DNA of 39,497 nt from Aidingimonas lacisalsi (GTDB taxonomy: Bacteria > Pseudomonadota > Gammaproteobacteria > Pseudomonadales > Halomonadaceae). Below the pieces are notes generated by a model. The model was not told the origin of the DNA. It was given only the letters and a program-made list of their open reading frames with translations, and did not search any database. Made by a program: the position numbers and the translations under genes. The stretch covers positions 1-39,497 of the forward strand of contig NZ_VRYH01000014.1 in assembly GCF_008079445.1 (NCBI RefSeq), given 5' to 3'. Below, one piece after another: positions 7,383-15,983 of this stretch. Each line of letters starts with the position of its first letter. Within the stretch, counting starts at the first letter, position 1.

Positions 7383-8762
7383 ATGATGAATACCTCTCCG
7401 ACTCCTCCCCACAGCGAGGTGGAACCCGCCGACGAGCGGTTACCACTGGGCAAGCTTCTCCTGTATGGCTTCCAGCACGTACTGGTGATGGCCGCAGCAC
7501 CGATTACCGCCGCCTTCCTGATCGGCAATACGCTCGAGTTGCCGGATACCATGACCGTCAGCCTCATGAGCGCGATCTTCCTGGCCTGCGGCCTCGCCGG
7601 CATTCTGCAATCGGTCGGCATTCTGGGCTTCGGGGCCCGCTTGCCGTTCATTCAGGTGCCCGGCGGTGCACCATTGGCCATTTTCCTGACCATCGCGCAA
7701 GCCACGGACCTGCAGACCGCCACCGGAGCGGTCATCCTGACAGGCGCGTTCTACTTCCTGGCCCTGCCCTTCTTCACCCGGGTGCTGAAGTTCTTTCCGC
7801 CCATTGTCGTCGGCACCATGCTACTGCTGGTGGCAATCAACTTGATTCGTATCTTCGGTGGCCTGATTACGGGGCAACCCGATTCGCCAGGATTCGCCAG
7901 CATGGGCAGCATTGCCCTGGCGCTGGTGACGATCGGCAGCACCGTGCTCTTTGCGCGTTGCTGCACCGGCATGTGGCAACGCATCAGCGTGATGTTAGGT
8001 CTGCTGGCGGGAGCCACCGTGGCGTTCGCCACAGGGGCCATGTCCTTTTCAGGTGTAGTCGACGGGCCTCTGGTCGCCATCCCTGAGCCTTTCCCGTTCG
8101 GCATGCCCAAGTTCGATATTATTGCCTCGCTGCCGTTACTTATCTTTTGCGTGGTTTCGATGACTGAAGCCACCGGCCAGACCTTGGCGACTGCTGAAAT
8201 CGTCGAACGTGGAGGCGACCATAAGGCTATCGTGCCTCGCAATATCCGTGCTGACGCACTCGGCTCATTGATTGGCGGCTGCTTCGGGACCTCACTGATC
8301 ATTACCAGTGGCGAGAACATCGGCATCATCCGCGCCACCGGCGTGCGCTCCCGGTACGTGACCATCACCGCCGGCGCTATGCTGATCTTCCTGGCCCTGT
8401 GCGCGCCACTTGGACGACTCGCTCATGCGATTCCTACCGCCGTGGTAGCCGGGACTGCCGTGATCGTGTTCGCCATCATCGGCGTGATGGGCATCAACAT
8501 CCTGCGTCGGGTCGACTTTAACCGGAACGGCAATATGTTCACCCTCGCCACTGCCCTGGCCATGGGTATCCTGCCTATCGTGGTGCCGGACTTCTACAGT
8601 GCGTTTCCCAAGCATCTGCAGATCGTGTTGGGTAATGGCCTGGCCATGGGCACGCTGACCGCCGTGTTGGTCAATATCCTCTTCCATCACCTGGGCGCCC
8701 CTCGCCGAGACCGCCAAGGCAACGATACACCGTCCCCCCTCGAAGCCTCCAAGGGAGACTGA
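7383..8762 (+). CDS. NCS2-family nucleobase:cation symporter
   Basis: 459 residues with many hydrophobic segments. The family signature is clear: LLYGFQHVLVMAAAPITAAF in the first membrane helix (the QH motif), VPGGAPLAIFLTIAQ, and ITSGENIGIIRATGVRSRYV matching the conserved ENxGxIxxTGVxSR of UraA, XanQ and UapA. It imports a purine or related ring compound with H+ or Na+ through the inner membrane. Two adjacent ATGs (7383, 7386) could start it; the second is slightly better spaced from AAGAGG. The next gene begins three bases after the stop, so the two form one transcript. Confidence 0.9.
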   Translation: MMNTSPTPPHSEVEPADERLPLGKLLLYGFQHVLVMAAAPITAAFLIGNTLELPDTMTVSLMSAIFLACGLAGILQSVGILGFGARLPFIQVPGGAPLAIFLTIAQATDLQTATGAVILTGAFYFLALPFFTRVLKFFPPIVVGTMLLLVAINLIRIFGGLITGQPDSPGFASMGSIALALVTIGSTVLFARCCTGMWQRISVMLGLLAGATVAFATGAMSFSGVVDGPLVAIPEPFPFGMPKFDIIASLPLLIFCVVSMTEATGQTLATAEIVERGGDHKAIVPRNIRADALGSLIGGCFGTSLIITSGENIGIIRATGVRSRYVTITAGAMLIFLALCAPLGRLAHAIPTAVVAGTAVIVFAIIGVMGINILRRVDFNRNGNMFTLATALAMGILPIVVPDFYSAFPKHLQIVLGNGLAMGTLTAVLVNILFHHLGAPRRDRQGNDTPSPLEASKGD

Positions 8763-8765
8763 TCC

Positions 8766-10214
8766 ATGTCGATCGCGAGCTCGAATACCTCACTGCGTTT
8801 TCCGGAGTGTCTGACACACGGCACATTACTGCTACTTCCCGAGGAAGTGATGTTGGCCGAAGGCTGCCTGCACGGTCAGGCCGTGCTGATCGATGACGGT
8901 GTCTTCCAGGCGGTGGACGACGCCGAGGCCTTGTGCCGACGCTATCCCGACCTCGACCCCATCGAGCTACCGGGCCAGCTTTTGATGCCGGGTATGATCG
9001 ATACCCACCACCATCTGACTCAATCACTGGGCAAGTCACTGGTATTCGGCGAACCATCGGAAATCTTCAAACGCATCTGGATTCCTCTGGAGACCAGCCT
9101 CGACGAGGAAATGGTACATCTCTCGGCTAAGCTGGCGGCCTTTGAGGCACTGCGTGGTGGCTTTACGACCGTCGTCGACGCCGGTACCCGCTCCCCTGCC
9201 GATACCACCGCCATTGCTCAAGCCGCCGAGGAGACGGGACTCCGCTGCGTGTTGGGGATGATCTGTAACAACCGGGGAGGCACCGCCAATGTGTCTGATG
9301 CGGACATGGACGCGGCGATCTTGCAGCGAGGTGAGCGCCATCTGGCTCGCTGGGAAAACCACCCCCTGGTACGCCCCTCACTTGCGGTATCGATCCCTGA
9401 AGTGGCCAGCGATACCATGCTGCACTCTGCCTCACACCTGTGCTGGGAAGCCGGTACGATCTTCCAGACCCACGTCAACGAGCACCTTCAGGCCGTGGAA
9501 CGCTCGCTGGTGGCACAACGCCAGCGTCCGCTGGAGCATCTTTACACTGTGGGCGCCCTGGGTCCCCAGGCACTGGTGGCCCATGCCACGCTGGTCACTC
9601 CCGATGAACTTAATTTGCTGCGTGATACCGATACCGCCGTGGCTTTCAACCCTGTCGCCAGCGCCTGGAAAGGGAATGCCGTGGCACCGGCACTGCAGAT
9701 GGCGGCTCTAGGCATCCGTTTCGGACTGGGAACCGACGCCACCCGCAGCGATGGCTTTCGCCTGATGGATGCTGCAGAAACCAGCCAGCGTCTGGCCTTC
9801 GGCATGACCACGGGCGATGCATCCTGTGGCGAGGGCTGGCGCTGGCTCGACCATGCCACCCGCGGAGGCGCCGATGCCGCGGGTCTCGCCGGCCTATCCG
9901 GCGAGATCAAGCCGGGTTGCGCCGCCGACTTCCTTCTGGTCAACATCGACGTGCCGGAAATGACGCCCTCCTGGGATCGTCCATGGGAACTCGTGCGTTA
10001 TGCCAATCGCGACCAGATTGACGCCGTATTCACCAACGGTCGGCTACGACTATGGCAGGGCTGGCCGGTGGAATGGGATGGTCGAGCACTGCTACGTCAA
10101 GCACGCGAAGCCGCCAAGGCCGTAGAAGAAGCGCCTATATACCGGGTACATCCAACGGCTGCTGAGCTCCTTTCCCGCCGCTCGGGACGTCACATAACGG
10201 CAGGACAGAAATAG
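8766..10214 (+). CDS. TRZ/ATZ-type amidohydrolase, likely purine or pterin deaminase
   Basis: 482 residues, an amidohydrolase-superfamily TIM barrel flanked by a small beta domain. Metal ligands are visible: H81 and H83 in IDTHHHLTQ, a histidine in QTHVNEHL, another in LVAHATLVTP, and the aspartate in GLGTDATRSDG. This matches the SsnA/AtzA/guanine-deaminase-like branch, which hydrolytically deaminates ring amines. With an NCS2 permease alongside, guanine, 8-oxoguanine, isoxanthopterin or a triazine-like ring are candidates; I cannot choose between them. It sits in an operon with the permease upstream and the TauE-type exporter downstream, with one base of overlap. Confidence 0.8.
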   Translation: MSIASSNTSLRFPECLTHGTLLLLPEEVMLAEGCLHGQAVLIDDGVFQAVDDAEALCRRYPDLDPIELPGQLLMPGMIDTHHHLTQSLGKSLVFGEPSEIFKRIWIPLETSLDEEMVHLSAKLAAFEALRGGFTTVVDAGTRSPADTTAIAQAAEETGLRCVLGMICNNRGGTANVSDADMDAAILQRGERHLARWENHPLVRPSLAVSIPEVASDTMLHSASHLCWEAGTIFQTHVNEHLQAVERSLVAQRQRPLEHLYTVGALGPQALVAHATLVTPDELNLLRDTDTAVAFNPVASAWKGNAVAPALQMAALGIRFGLGTDATRSDGFRLMDAAETSQRLAFGMTTGDASCGEGWRWLDHATRGGADAAGLAGLSGEIKPGCAADFLLVNIDVPEMTPSWDRPWELVRYANRDQIDAVFTNGRLRLWQGWPVEWDGRALLRQAREAAKAVEEAPIYRVHPTAAELLSRRSGRHITAGQK

Positions 10215-10930
10215 TGATGGAGCCACTTCTTACCTTCATAATACTGGCCCTGGCGACCGGCGTTGCGGCATTTATCCAGGGCGCTGTGGGGATCGGTTTT
10301 GCCCTGATCGTGGCGCCTGTCATGGGATTGCTGCGACCCGACCTGCTGCCAGTCGCGTTGTTGATATTGATGCTGCCGCTCAATGCTTACGTGGGGCTGC
10401 GCGAGCGCGACGCCATCGACTGGCGAGGGGTCGGCTGGGTTAGCCTGGGCCGCTTGCCCGGTACCCTTGCCGGTCTTGGCATTCTTGCGGTGGTGTCCAC
10501 CAACGGCCTCAACCAGTTGATCGGCGCCTCAACGATCCTCGCTGTGCTGGCAGGGATCTTCGCCCCAGTATTCCAGCCTGGGCGCGGAGCCTGCGCCACA
10601 GTGGGCGTGGTAACCGGCGTGACCGAAACTGCCACCGGTGTGGGCGGACCACCGTTGGCACTACTCTACCAACACAAGCCAGGACCCGAGCTGCGAGCCA
10701 CCATTGCACTCTGTTTCCTGGTTGGCGAGATCATCTCCTTGATGCTTCTTGCCCTTTCCGGCCAGTTCCAACTACACCAGTGGTTCTGGGCACTCGCACT
10801 GCTCCCAGCGCTGATTCTCGGAAGCGTGATCAGCCGACTGGCTCACCACCGCCTCGATGCCCGTCGAATGCGTATCAGCGTATTATCGTTCGCACTGATT
10901 TCCGGATTGGTACTGCTAATTCCCCGTTGA
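10214..10930 (+). CDS. TauE/SafE-family membrane exporter
   Basis: 238 residues, almost entirely hydrophobic helices. The N-terminal motif GVAAFIQGAVGIGFALIVAP and the repeat-half motif TGVTETATGVGGPPLALLYQ are the two signatures of this family, whose members move sulfite, sulfoacetate or other small organic anions. The GTG at 10214 overlaps the amidohydrolase stop by one base; an ATG follows at 10217. The tight coupling suggests it exports a product of, or protects against a by-product from, the amidohydrolase pathway. The substrate is unknown. Confidence 0.85.
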   Translation: MMEPLLTFIILALATGVAAFIQGAVGIGFALIVAPVMGLLRPDLLPVALLILMLPLNAYVGLRERDAIDWRGVGWVSLGRLPGTLAGLGILAVVSTNGLNQLIGASTILAVLAGIFAPVFQPGRGACATVGVVTGVTETATGVGGPPLALLYQHKPGPELRATIALCFLVGEIISLMLLALSGQFQLHQWFWALALLPALILGSVISRLAHHRLDARRMRISVLSFALISGLVLLIPR

Positions 10931-10967
10931 GGAGATATCTATCTGGACCGTCGAATCGAAGATGTCA

Positions 10968-11041
10968 TCTACGACAACCAGTGCCGATGGAACGCCGTGA
11001 TGAAGGGGTTGTAGGCCATAGCAACTGAAACCGATCCTACA
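10968..11041. repeat. Degenerate REP unit
   Basis: CTACGACAACCAGTGCCGAT, the following spacer and GGGGTTGTAGG at 10969-11013 match the spacer between REP palindromes elsewhere in the window. The next bases, CATAGCAACTGAAACCGATC, are a mutated copy of a REP arm (CATCGCGACTGAAGTCGCTC). It is an eroded member of the same repeat family. Confidence 0.6.
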
Positions 11042-11446
11042 TTCCGTTTCGCAATGAGGTGATGTCTTCGATCGGTAGACCAGTCGCGCTCGCAATGGCT
11101 GCGTCGTCCAGGTGGGTGGTTCTCATCAGGTTACGTGCAGTCTCGTACAATGCTTCCTTACGGCCTTCCTGCCTGCCTTCGTGGAGACCTTCCTGCTTCC
11201 AGCGTTGCGGCCATTGGCTGGTACGTTCCTGCAACATGTCGTATACCTCCTGAAGCTCTTCCAGCCGCTCAAAGGGTTGCCACTCTTCCTCGGGGGCCTG
11301 GCGTGGCGTCCAAACGCGTTTCAACCAGGCCGTGAAGGCGCGGCGCAGGTCGCCCTGATCATCAGCATACAACCATTCGACCATACGCCCCTATACCTCC
11401 AGCGCTTCATCGATGTCCCGATGTAGCTGTTGTCGTGCTGGGCCAT
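11037..11446 (-). pseudogene. Rpn-family nuclease/transposase-like gene, internally deleted
   Basis: The C-terminal 115 residues (11037-11384) read DLRRAFTAWLKRVWTPRQ, LEELQEVYDMLQERTSQWPQ and WKQEGLHEGRQEGRKEAL, the charged tail of Rpn (YhgA-like) recombination-promoting nucleases. Upstream, an ATG at 11446 with GGGAGG in front encodes MAQHDNSY, the typical Rpn N-terminus (MxxHDxSYK). The PD-(D/E)XK nuclease domain that should lie between, roughly 180 residues, is missing, and the two ends are out of frame with a stop between. It is a deletion derivative. The C-terminal frame could still be translated as a fragment. Confidence 0.75.
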
Positions 11447-11562
11447 GTCGTTGCCCTCCCTGGCTTGATGGTCCCGGATGCTTGTATGCCACTCCCTGAC
11501 GGTGTGGCAGCGGCCACATTAAATTAATACTATCTTATATAATAATGCCATAAACGCCACTA

Positions 11563-11985
11563 CCGGGCGCCTGCGCCGCCCATCGCGACTGAAGTCGTGC
11601 CTACAAGACCTAGTGCCCATGGAATGCCGGGTTATGGGTTTGTGAGGCCCATCGCGACCGAAGTCACTCCTACAAGACCCAGTGCCCATGGAATGCCGGG
11701 TTATGGGTTTGTGGGAGCGGTTTCAACCGCGATGCAGGGCGTGAGCCCTGCCCTGTGACACCGCCGGGCGCCTTACGGCGCCATCGCGACTGAAGTCGCT
11801 CCTACAAGAGCCGGTGCCGGCGAGATGCCGGGTTATGGGGTTGTAGGAGCGGTTTCAACCGCGATGCAGGGCGTGAGCCCTGCCTTGTGACACCGCCGGG
11901 CGCCTTACGGCGCCATCGCGACCGAAGTCGCTCCTACGACAACCAGTGCCGGTGGGATGCCGGGTTATGGGGTTGTAGAAGGCTG
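11563..11985. repeat. REP palindrome cluster 1
   Basis: At least six REP arms occur: CATCGCGACTGAAGTCG-type at 11581, 11650, 11782 and 11912, and GGAGCGGTTTCAACCGC-type at 11713 and 11843. Each folds into a short hairpin (GCGACT/AGTCGC or GCGGTT/AACCGC). Opposite orientations alternate with two conserved spacers, one containing GGCGCCTTACGGCGCC, as in composite BIME arrays. The cluster fills the space between the broken Rpn gene and the SorC-type regulator and ends just past that regulator's stop. The preceding bases 11447-11562 hold no gene. Confidence 0.85.
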
Positions 11986-11987
11986 CA

Positions 11988-12998
11988 TTAGGCTAGGTCA
12001 GCCAGATCAGGCGGGATTTCACCGCCTGTTCGCGTCGCTTCGTCAAGCCGAATGATCGTGTGTGCGTTGGTGGCGCTGGTCGCCAGGGTATCGATCACGC
12101 CGGTGCGCAACGCCCCCAGGATGCCTACTGCCTTGGTGTGCTCACTGGCAATGGCGATCACATCGGGAATGCGTACCAGGTCCTGGATATTCAAACCGAT
12201 AACTCGCCCTTGCATCGGCGTCAGTGAGGGGTTGCCGTGGATGTCGATGAAGTCATAACCCATCACGTCACCCACGGTGCCGGATAATCGTGCTTCTGCG
12301 ATTTCACTGGGCGAGAACCAGCCCATACGCACCATATTGCTGTTTTCACTCACATCACCGACCCCGATCAGGGCCGTGTCAGCACGGCGTGCCCGATCCA
12401 GTGTCTGCCGTACGGTGTGGTTTTCATGGAAGGCATCGCGCAAGTCAGCATTCTGCACTAACGCTGGTGCATACAGTGTCTCGCTCTCGCCGCCGAACTT
12501 GGACGCTAAACGCCGGCAGATATGGTCAGGATTCATGTACTCGCCTGCCCGCAACGAGCCGCCAATGGCACACACGAACGACACACCGAGACGATCCTCA
12601 CCGAACACATTGTCGGCTACCGCCCCGACATTGCGCCCCATACCGACCGCGACGATGTGGCCATCGGCCAGGGTTCGCGACATATGATCGGCAACCAGGC
12701 TCGCCACTGACGAACGCTGCCCATCGGCATCCGCATGATCCAACGATATCAAGGCGCGCTTGATAGAGAAGCGCCTCTTGAATTCCCATTCGAGTTCAGC
12801 ACTCACCGTAGGATGCTGACGCACTCGCACATCGACGATCCCTTCCGCCTGGGCACGCTTGAGCAGCCGTCCCACCCGTATGCGAGAGAGCCCCAAGCGG
12901 TTCGCGATCACTTCTTGTGTCGCCCCTTGTACGTAATACAAGGTGGATATCTCGGTTATCAGATCAATCTCGGTACTGCCTTGACGATCACTCACCAC
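11988..12998 (-). CDS. SorC/DeoR-type sugar-binding transcriptional regulator
   Basis: 336 residues starting at a GTG (12998, or 12995). The N-terminus, residues about 10-55 (ISTLYYVQGATQEVIANRLG, then LSRIRVGRLLKRAQAEGIVD), is the SorC-type helix-turn-helix. The remainder is the sugar-phosphate-sensing domain, seen in GHIVAVGMGRNVGAVADNVF, ADTALIGVGDV, and the late VIAIASEHTKAVGILGALR. EryD, the erythritol-operon repressor of Brucella, belongs to this family. It is the last gene of a same-strand cluster with a sugar ABC transporter, kinase and isomerase, and most likely represses that cluster until a phosphorylated intermediate appears. Confidence 0.9.
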   Translation of the reverse strand: MVSDRQGSTEIDLITEISTLYYVQGATQEVIANRLGLSRIRVGRLLKRAQAEGIVDVRVRQHPTVSAELEWEFKRRFSIKRALISLDHADADGQRSSVASLVADHMSRTLADGHIVAVGMGRNVGAVADNVFGEDRLGVSFVCAIGGSLRAGEYMNPDHICRRLASKFGGESETLYAPALVQNADLRDAFHENHTVRQTLDRARRADTALIGVGDVSENSNMVRMGWFSPSEIAEARLSGTVGDVMGYDFIDIHGNPSLTPMQGRVIGLNIQDLVRIPDVIAIASEHTKAVGILGALRTGVIDTLATSATNAHTIIRLDEATRTGGEIPPDLADLA

Positions 12999-13107
12999 AT
13001 TACCCTGCTATCCTTGGCTGATGCCGCGATGTGACATAGCGAGTCACGGGCACTCAGTACTCAGCACATTTCATCGGCTTGCCTGGCACGGTTCGTTCAT
13101 CAATGCA

Positions 13108-14826
13108 TCAGCCGCAGCGTTTGATTACCGGTGTGATGGCTTCGATAATCATGGCCAGCGATACGGCTCCGGCATCCGGCGTTCCCAAGCTCTTTTCCGC
13201 GAGCGGGCGTGCACGCCCCACTTGAGGCAGCATTTCCGACGTGGCGTCGGCCGCTTGCGTGGCGCGCGTTGCCGCATATTGCCAGGCACTGGCCGCCTCT
13301 TGATCCATGGTTTCCCGCAGCCCCTCGGCAAACGGCCCGAGCACATCGACCAGTGTTTTATCGCCGGGCTCGGCTTTGCCAAACTTCATGACGTTTTCCA
13401 GCGCCGCCGTCGCGCCTTTAGCCAGTTGCTTGGTACTGGATGCATGCTCATTGCCGAGCACGTCACCGATGGAGCTCAATATCACGCTCCAGATGGCACC
13501 TGAGGTGCCGCCGGCTCGATCCGCCCACGCGTCTGCCGCAAATTCGAGCACGGTTTGCGCGCCGGCGCCTTGTGCCGAGGCTTCCCTGGCGGCATCGAGC
13601 CCTGCATGACACCCCCGCTGCATGCCTATCCCGTGATCTCCATCACCCGCCACCGCATCGATGCGGCCGAATTCATCGACGTTGTCATCCACCGTGGCGA
13701 CGAGTATCTCGAACGCTTCGACGATACGTTCGCCTAGTTGCCTGGATATATCGCTGGCTTCCGGCACATTGCGTGTGATCGCTTGCGCGGTCTCGGTCGG
13801 ATCCAACGCTTCTGCAGGGACTATGTTTCCTCGCCGGTAAGCCGGCGCATGGGCCGGCGCTCGCCATAGTGGTTCCATGGCATCGTCCAGCCAGAATAGG
13901 GTCAGAGACACACCGGCCATGTCCAGGCTGGTGACCAGTTCACCGACATCCGGCTCGACGATCACGAGACCCGCTGCACGCAACAGCTCATCGACACGCC
14001 GATAGACGACAAAGAGTTCCTCGTATTTGACGGTTCCCAGGCCGTTCAACAACACGACGACGCGGCTGCCCTCACGCGACACGCCCTCGGGGACCTCGGA
14101 CAGGACCTGCTCGACCAGCAGGCCCGCCAGGTCGTCGGCACTGGGGACATCTTGCTCGCTGATGCCTGGCTCGCCATGAATCCCCAGCCCAAGGGCCATG
14201 CGCCCCGCAGGCACATGAAAAAGCGCATCGTCGGCACCCGGCAACGTGCAACCATCAAACGCCACACCGAATGAACGTGTGCGGCGATTCGCCTCGCGTG
14301 CCACTGCCATTACGTCTTGCAGAGACTTGCCGGCCTCGGCCGCCGCCGAGGCGACCTTGAACACGGTGAGATCACCAGCGATGCCGCGCCGCTTTTCCAT
14401 CTCCGCCAACGAGGCACTGGAAATATCATCGGTGACAGTGACGATCTCACAAGGAATGCCCTCTTTGATGAGCCGCTCACGAGCTTGCCCAAAATGCAGC
14501 ACGTCACCCGCATAGTTGCCGAAGCACAGGAGTACCCCACCCCCATTATCGGCCGCTTTGGCCACCGAATAGACCTGCTGGGCGGAAGGCGACGCAAAGA
14601 GGTTCCCCATCGCCGCACCATGCGCCAGCCCTTGGCCGACCAGCCCCGCAAAGGCTGGATAGTGACCACTGCCGCCACCGATGACGACAGCCACGGACCC
14701 CGGTCGACTCCTGGTGCGTCGCACCACCCCGCCGGGGACGGCCATCAGGATATCGGGGTTCGCCGCCACTAGACCTAGGCGGGCTTCTTCGGAAAATTCA
14801 CTGGGATCATTGAACAGTTTTGTCAT
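13108..14826 (-). CDS. Fused DhaK-DhaL-type ketose kinase
   Basis: The ATG at 14826 (MTKLFNDPSEFS) starts at the family position and gives 572 residues. Residues 1-330 are the DhaK domain: VIGGGSGHYPAFAGLVGQ with H55, GNLFASPS, FGNYAGDVLHFG, and LGLGIHGEPG with H217, the histidine that binds the substrate carbonyl covalently. Residues about 360-572 are DhaL: AGDGDHGIGMQRG with D395 and D397 holding Mg-ATP, and AGGTSGAIWSVILSSIGD. The single chain implies ATP, not a phosphotransferase system, as donor. Family substrates include dihydroxyacetone and D- or L-erythrulose. The neighbouring sugar transporter and RpiB-like gene favour a tetrulose. Confidence 0.9.
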   Translation of the reverse strand: MTKLFNDPSEFSEEARLGLVAANPDILMAVPGGVVRRTRSRPGSVAVVIGGGSGHYPAFAGLVGQGLAHGAAMGNLFASPSAQQVYSVAKAADNGGGVLLCFGNYAGDVLHFGQARERLIKEGIPCEIVTVTDDISSASLAEMEKRRGIAGDLTVFKVASAAAEAGKSLQDVMAVAREANRRTRSFGVAFDGCTLPGADDALFHVPAGRMALGLGIHGEPGISEQDVPSADDLAGLLVEQVLSEVPEGVSREGSRVVVLLNGLGTVKYEELFVVYRRVDELLRAAGLVIVEPDVGELVTSLDMAGVSLTLFWLDDAMEPLWRAPAHAPAYRRGNIVPAEALDPTETAQAITRNVPEASDISRQLGERIVEAFEILVATVDDNVDEFGRIDAVAGDGDHGIGMQRGCHAGLDAAREASAQGAGAQTVLEFAADAWADRAGGTSGAIWSVILSSIGDVLGNEHASSTKQLAKGATAALENVMKFGKAEPGDKTLVDVLGPFAEGLRETMDQEAASAWQYAATRATQAADATSEMLPQVGRARPLAEKSLGTPDAGAVSLAMIIEAITPVIKRCG

Positions 14827-14879
14827 GGTTATTGTCCCGCAGCGTGCTCCAGAAACAGACGGACAGACAAGATTGGCAC

Positions 14880-15839
14880 TCAACGAAACTCGTCGAGATT
14901 ATCGTCAGTAATCAAGTCCACCCCGGTATCCATATAGACCGGCGTTCTTACCCCAAGCATCTGTTGCCACAAGGTGGTAACGGTCCAGTAGCCTTGATCG
15001 ATGGGTCGGTTCGCCGCACTGCCTTCGGCTCGGCCGTTCTCGATCAAGTCCAGCATTTCGGGCAACTTCTCGAGCCCTACCAGATGCACCTGATCCTCCA
15101 GGCCGGCTTCGGTTATCGCCTGGGCGATTCCGATCGGGCCCGACGCTTCCGATGCCACCCAGCCGTCAAGCTCCGGGTTGGCCTGCATGATCGTTAGCGC
15201 CTGATTCTGTGCCTCGACGATGCTGTCGTTATTGATCCCCTTGGCGACGACCTCGATATCCGGGTATTCGGAGAACACCTCTTCGTGACAGCGAACACGA
15301 ATGGCGTGATTCGGTGCCGATGGCGTCCCCATCATGATGGCTACCTGGCCCGTCTCATCGATGAGCTCGACCAGGCGTCGAGAAGCGGTCTTGGCCTGTT
15401 CACAGAAGTCGTTCCCGACACTGGAAACCTCGAGTCCCTCCGGGGCGAAGGAGTCGAAAATCACCACCTTGATGCCCTGGTCCAGCGCTTCCTGGAGTAT
15501 GGCCTTGTTGGCGTTGCCGTCCAGCGGATCAATGGCGATACCATCAGGCTGGGTCGAGATAGCCCGCTCTATGATCTGATTCTGAATGGCCACCTTTGAT
15601 TCAGACGGAGCGTTGTAGACGATTTCCACCTCCGCCCCCGTTTGAGCTTCGATCATCTCCCCGGCGAGATCCGCGCCTTCATGCACCTTGTCGAACCACG
15701 GCGCCACGGCTTTCGGGATGATGACGAAACGATAATCGTCCTGTCCTTCGAAGGTTGATTCAGCATCTTGAGCCAAGACCGAGCCGGCACTGATCAAGGA
15801 AGCCAAACCTATCGCGATAGTGGCGAAGCGAATACCCAT
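14880..15839 (-). CDS. Sugar ABC transporter periplasmic binding protein (copy 2)
   Basis: 319 residues with a signal peptide (ATIAIGLASLISAGSVLAQ, cleavage after ALAQ-like VLAQ near residue 24). The mature part is a Peripla_BP_4 (ribose-binding-type) fold: YRFVIIPKAVAPWFDKVHEG, NQIIERAISTQPDGIAIDPL, IKVVIFDSF and ELDGWVASEASGPIGIAQAI. It delivers substrate to the inner-membrane complex. It closely resembles the protein at 18478-19437, with the same length and an equivalent cysteine pair (DFCEQA and RVRCHEE), which could form a disulfide. It lies downstream of the permease and 53 bases upstream of the kinase start. Confidence 0.9.
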   Translation of the reverse strand: MGIRFATIAIGLASLISAGSVLAQDAESTFEGQDDYRFVIIPKAVAPWFDKVHEGADLAGEMIEAQTGAEVEIVYNAPSESKVAIQNQIIERAISTQPDGIAIDPLDGNANKAILQEALDQGIKVVIFDSFAPEGLEVSSVGNDFCEQAKTASRRLVELIDETGQVAIMMGTPSAPNHAIRVRCHEEVFSEYPDIEVVAKGINNDSIVEAQNQALTIMQANPELDGWVASEASGPIGIAQAITEAGLEDQVHLVGLEKLPEMLDLIENGRAEGSAANRPIDQGYWTVTTLWQQMLGVRTPVYMDTGVDLITDDNLDEFR

Positions 15840-15863
15840 AACCCCTCCTCTAGCATCAATTTA

Positions 15864-15954
15864 TCGTACTGTCTTATCGCACTTTCTTGTCGTACGTTCT
15901 TGTCGTACTCTCTTGTCGTACTCTCATCTAGTACGTTCTTGTCATACGTTCAGC
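15864..15954. repeat. Seven-copy 13-bp tandem repeat
   Basis: Seven head-to-tail units of 13 bases close to TCGTACGTTCTTG run without a break from 15864 to 15954; the outer copies are more diverged. The array lies in the 144-base gap between the permease stop and the second binding-protein start, hence in the 5' leader of the latter. It is not coding. Confidence 0.85.
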
Positions 15955-15976
15955 GCCTATACAGCGGGTATAGGCG
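15954..15976. other. Intra-operon hairpin
   Basis: CGCCTATA at 15954-15961 pairs perfectly with TATAGGCG at 15969-15976 around a seven-base loop. It sits eight bases beyond the permease stop on the gene strand and directly before the 13-bp repeats. There is no T-run, so it looks more like a processing or stabilising hairpin than a terminator. Confidence 0.55.
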
Positions 15977-15983
15977 GTGGTTT

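Noticed and set aside
7202-8086. Plus-strand open frame of 294 residues overlapping the NCS2 permease
   Set aside because: It is an out-of-frame shadow rich in Arg, His and Pro, typical of GC-rich DNA, while the permease frame has clear family motifs.
11563-11985. Regularly spaced repeats suggesting a CRISPR array
   Set aside because: The repeats are short palindromes in alternating orientation with conserved, not unique, spacers, and no cas gene is nearby; they are REP elements.
15864-15954. 13-bp repeats as a coding repeat or phase-variable tract within a gene
   Set aside because: They lie after the permease stop and before the next start codon on the gene strand; frames through them do not extend either protein.
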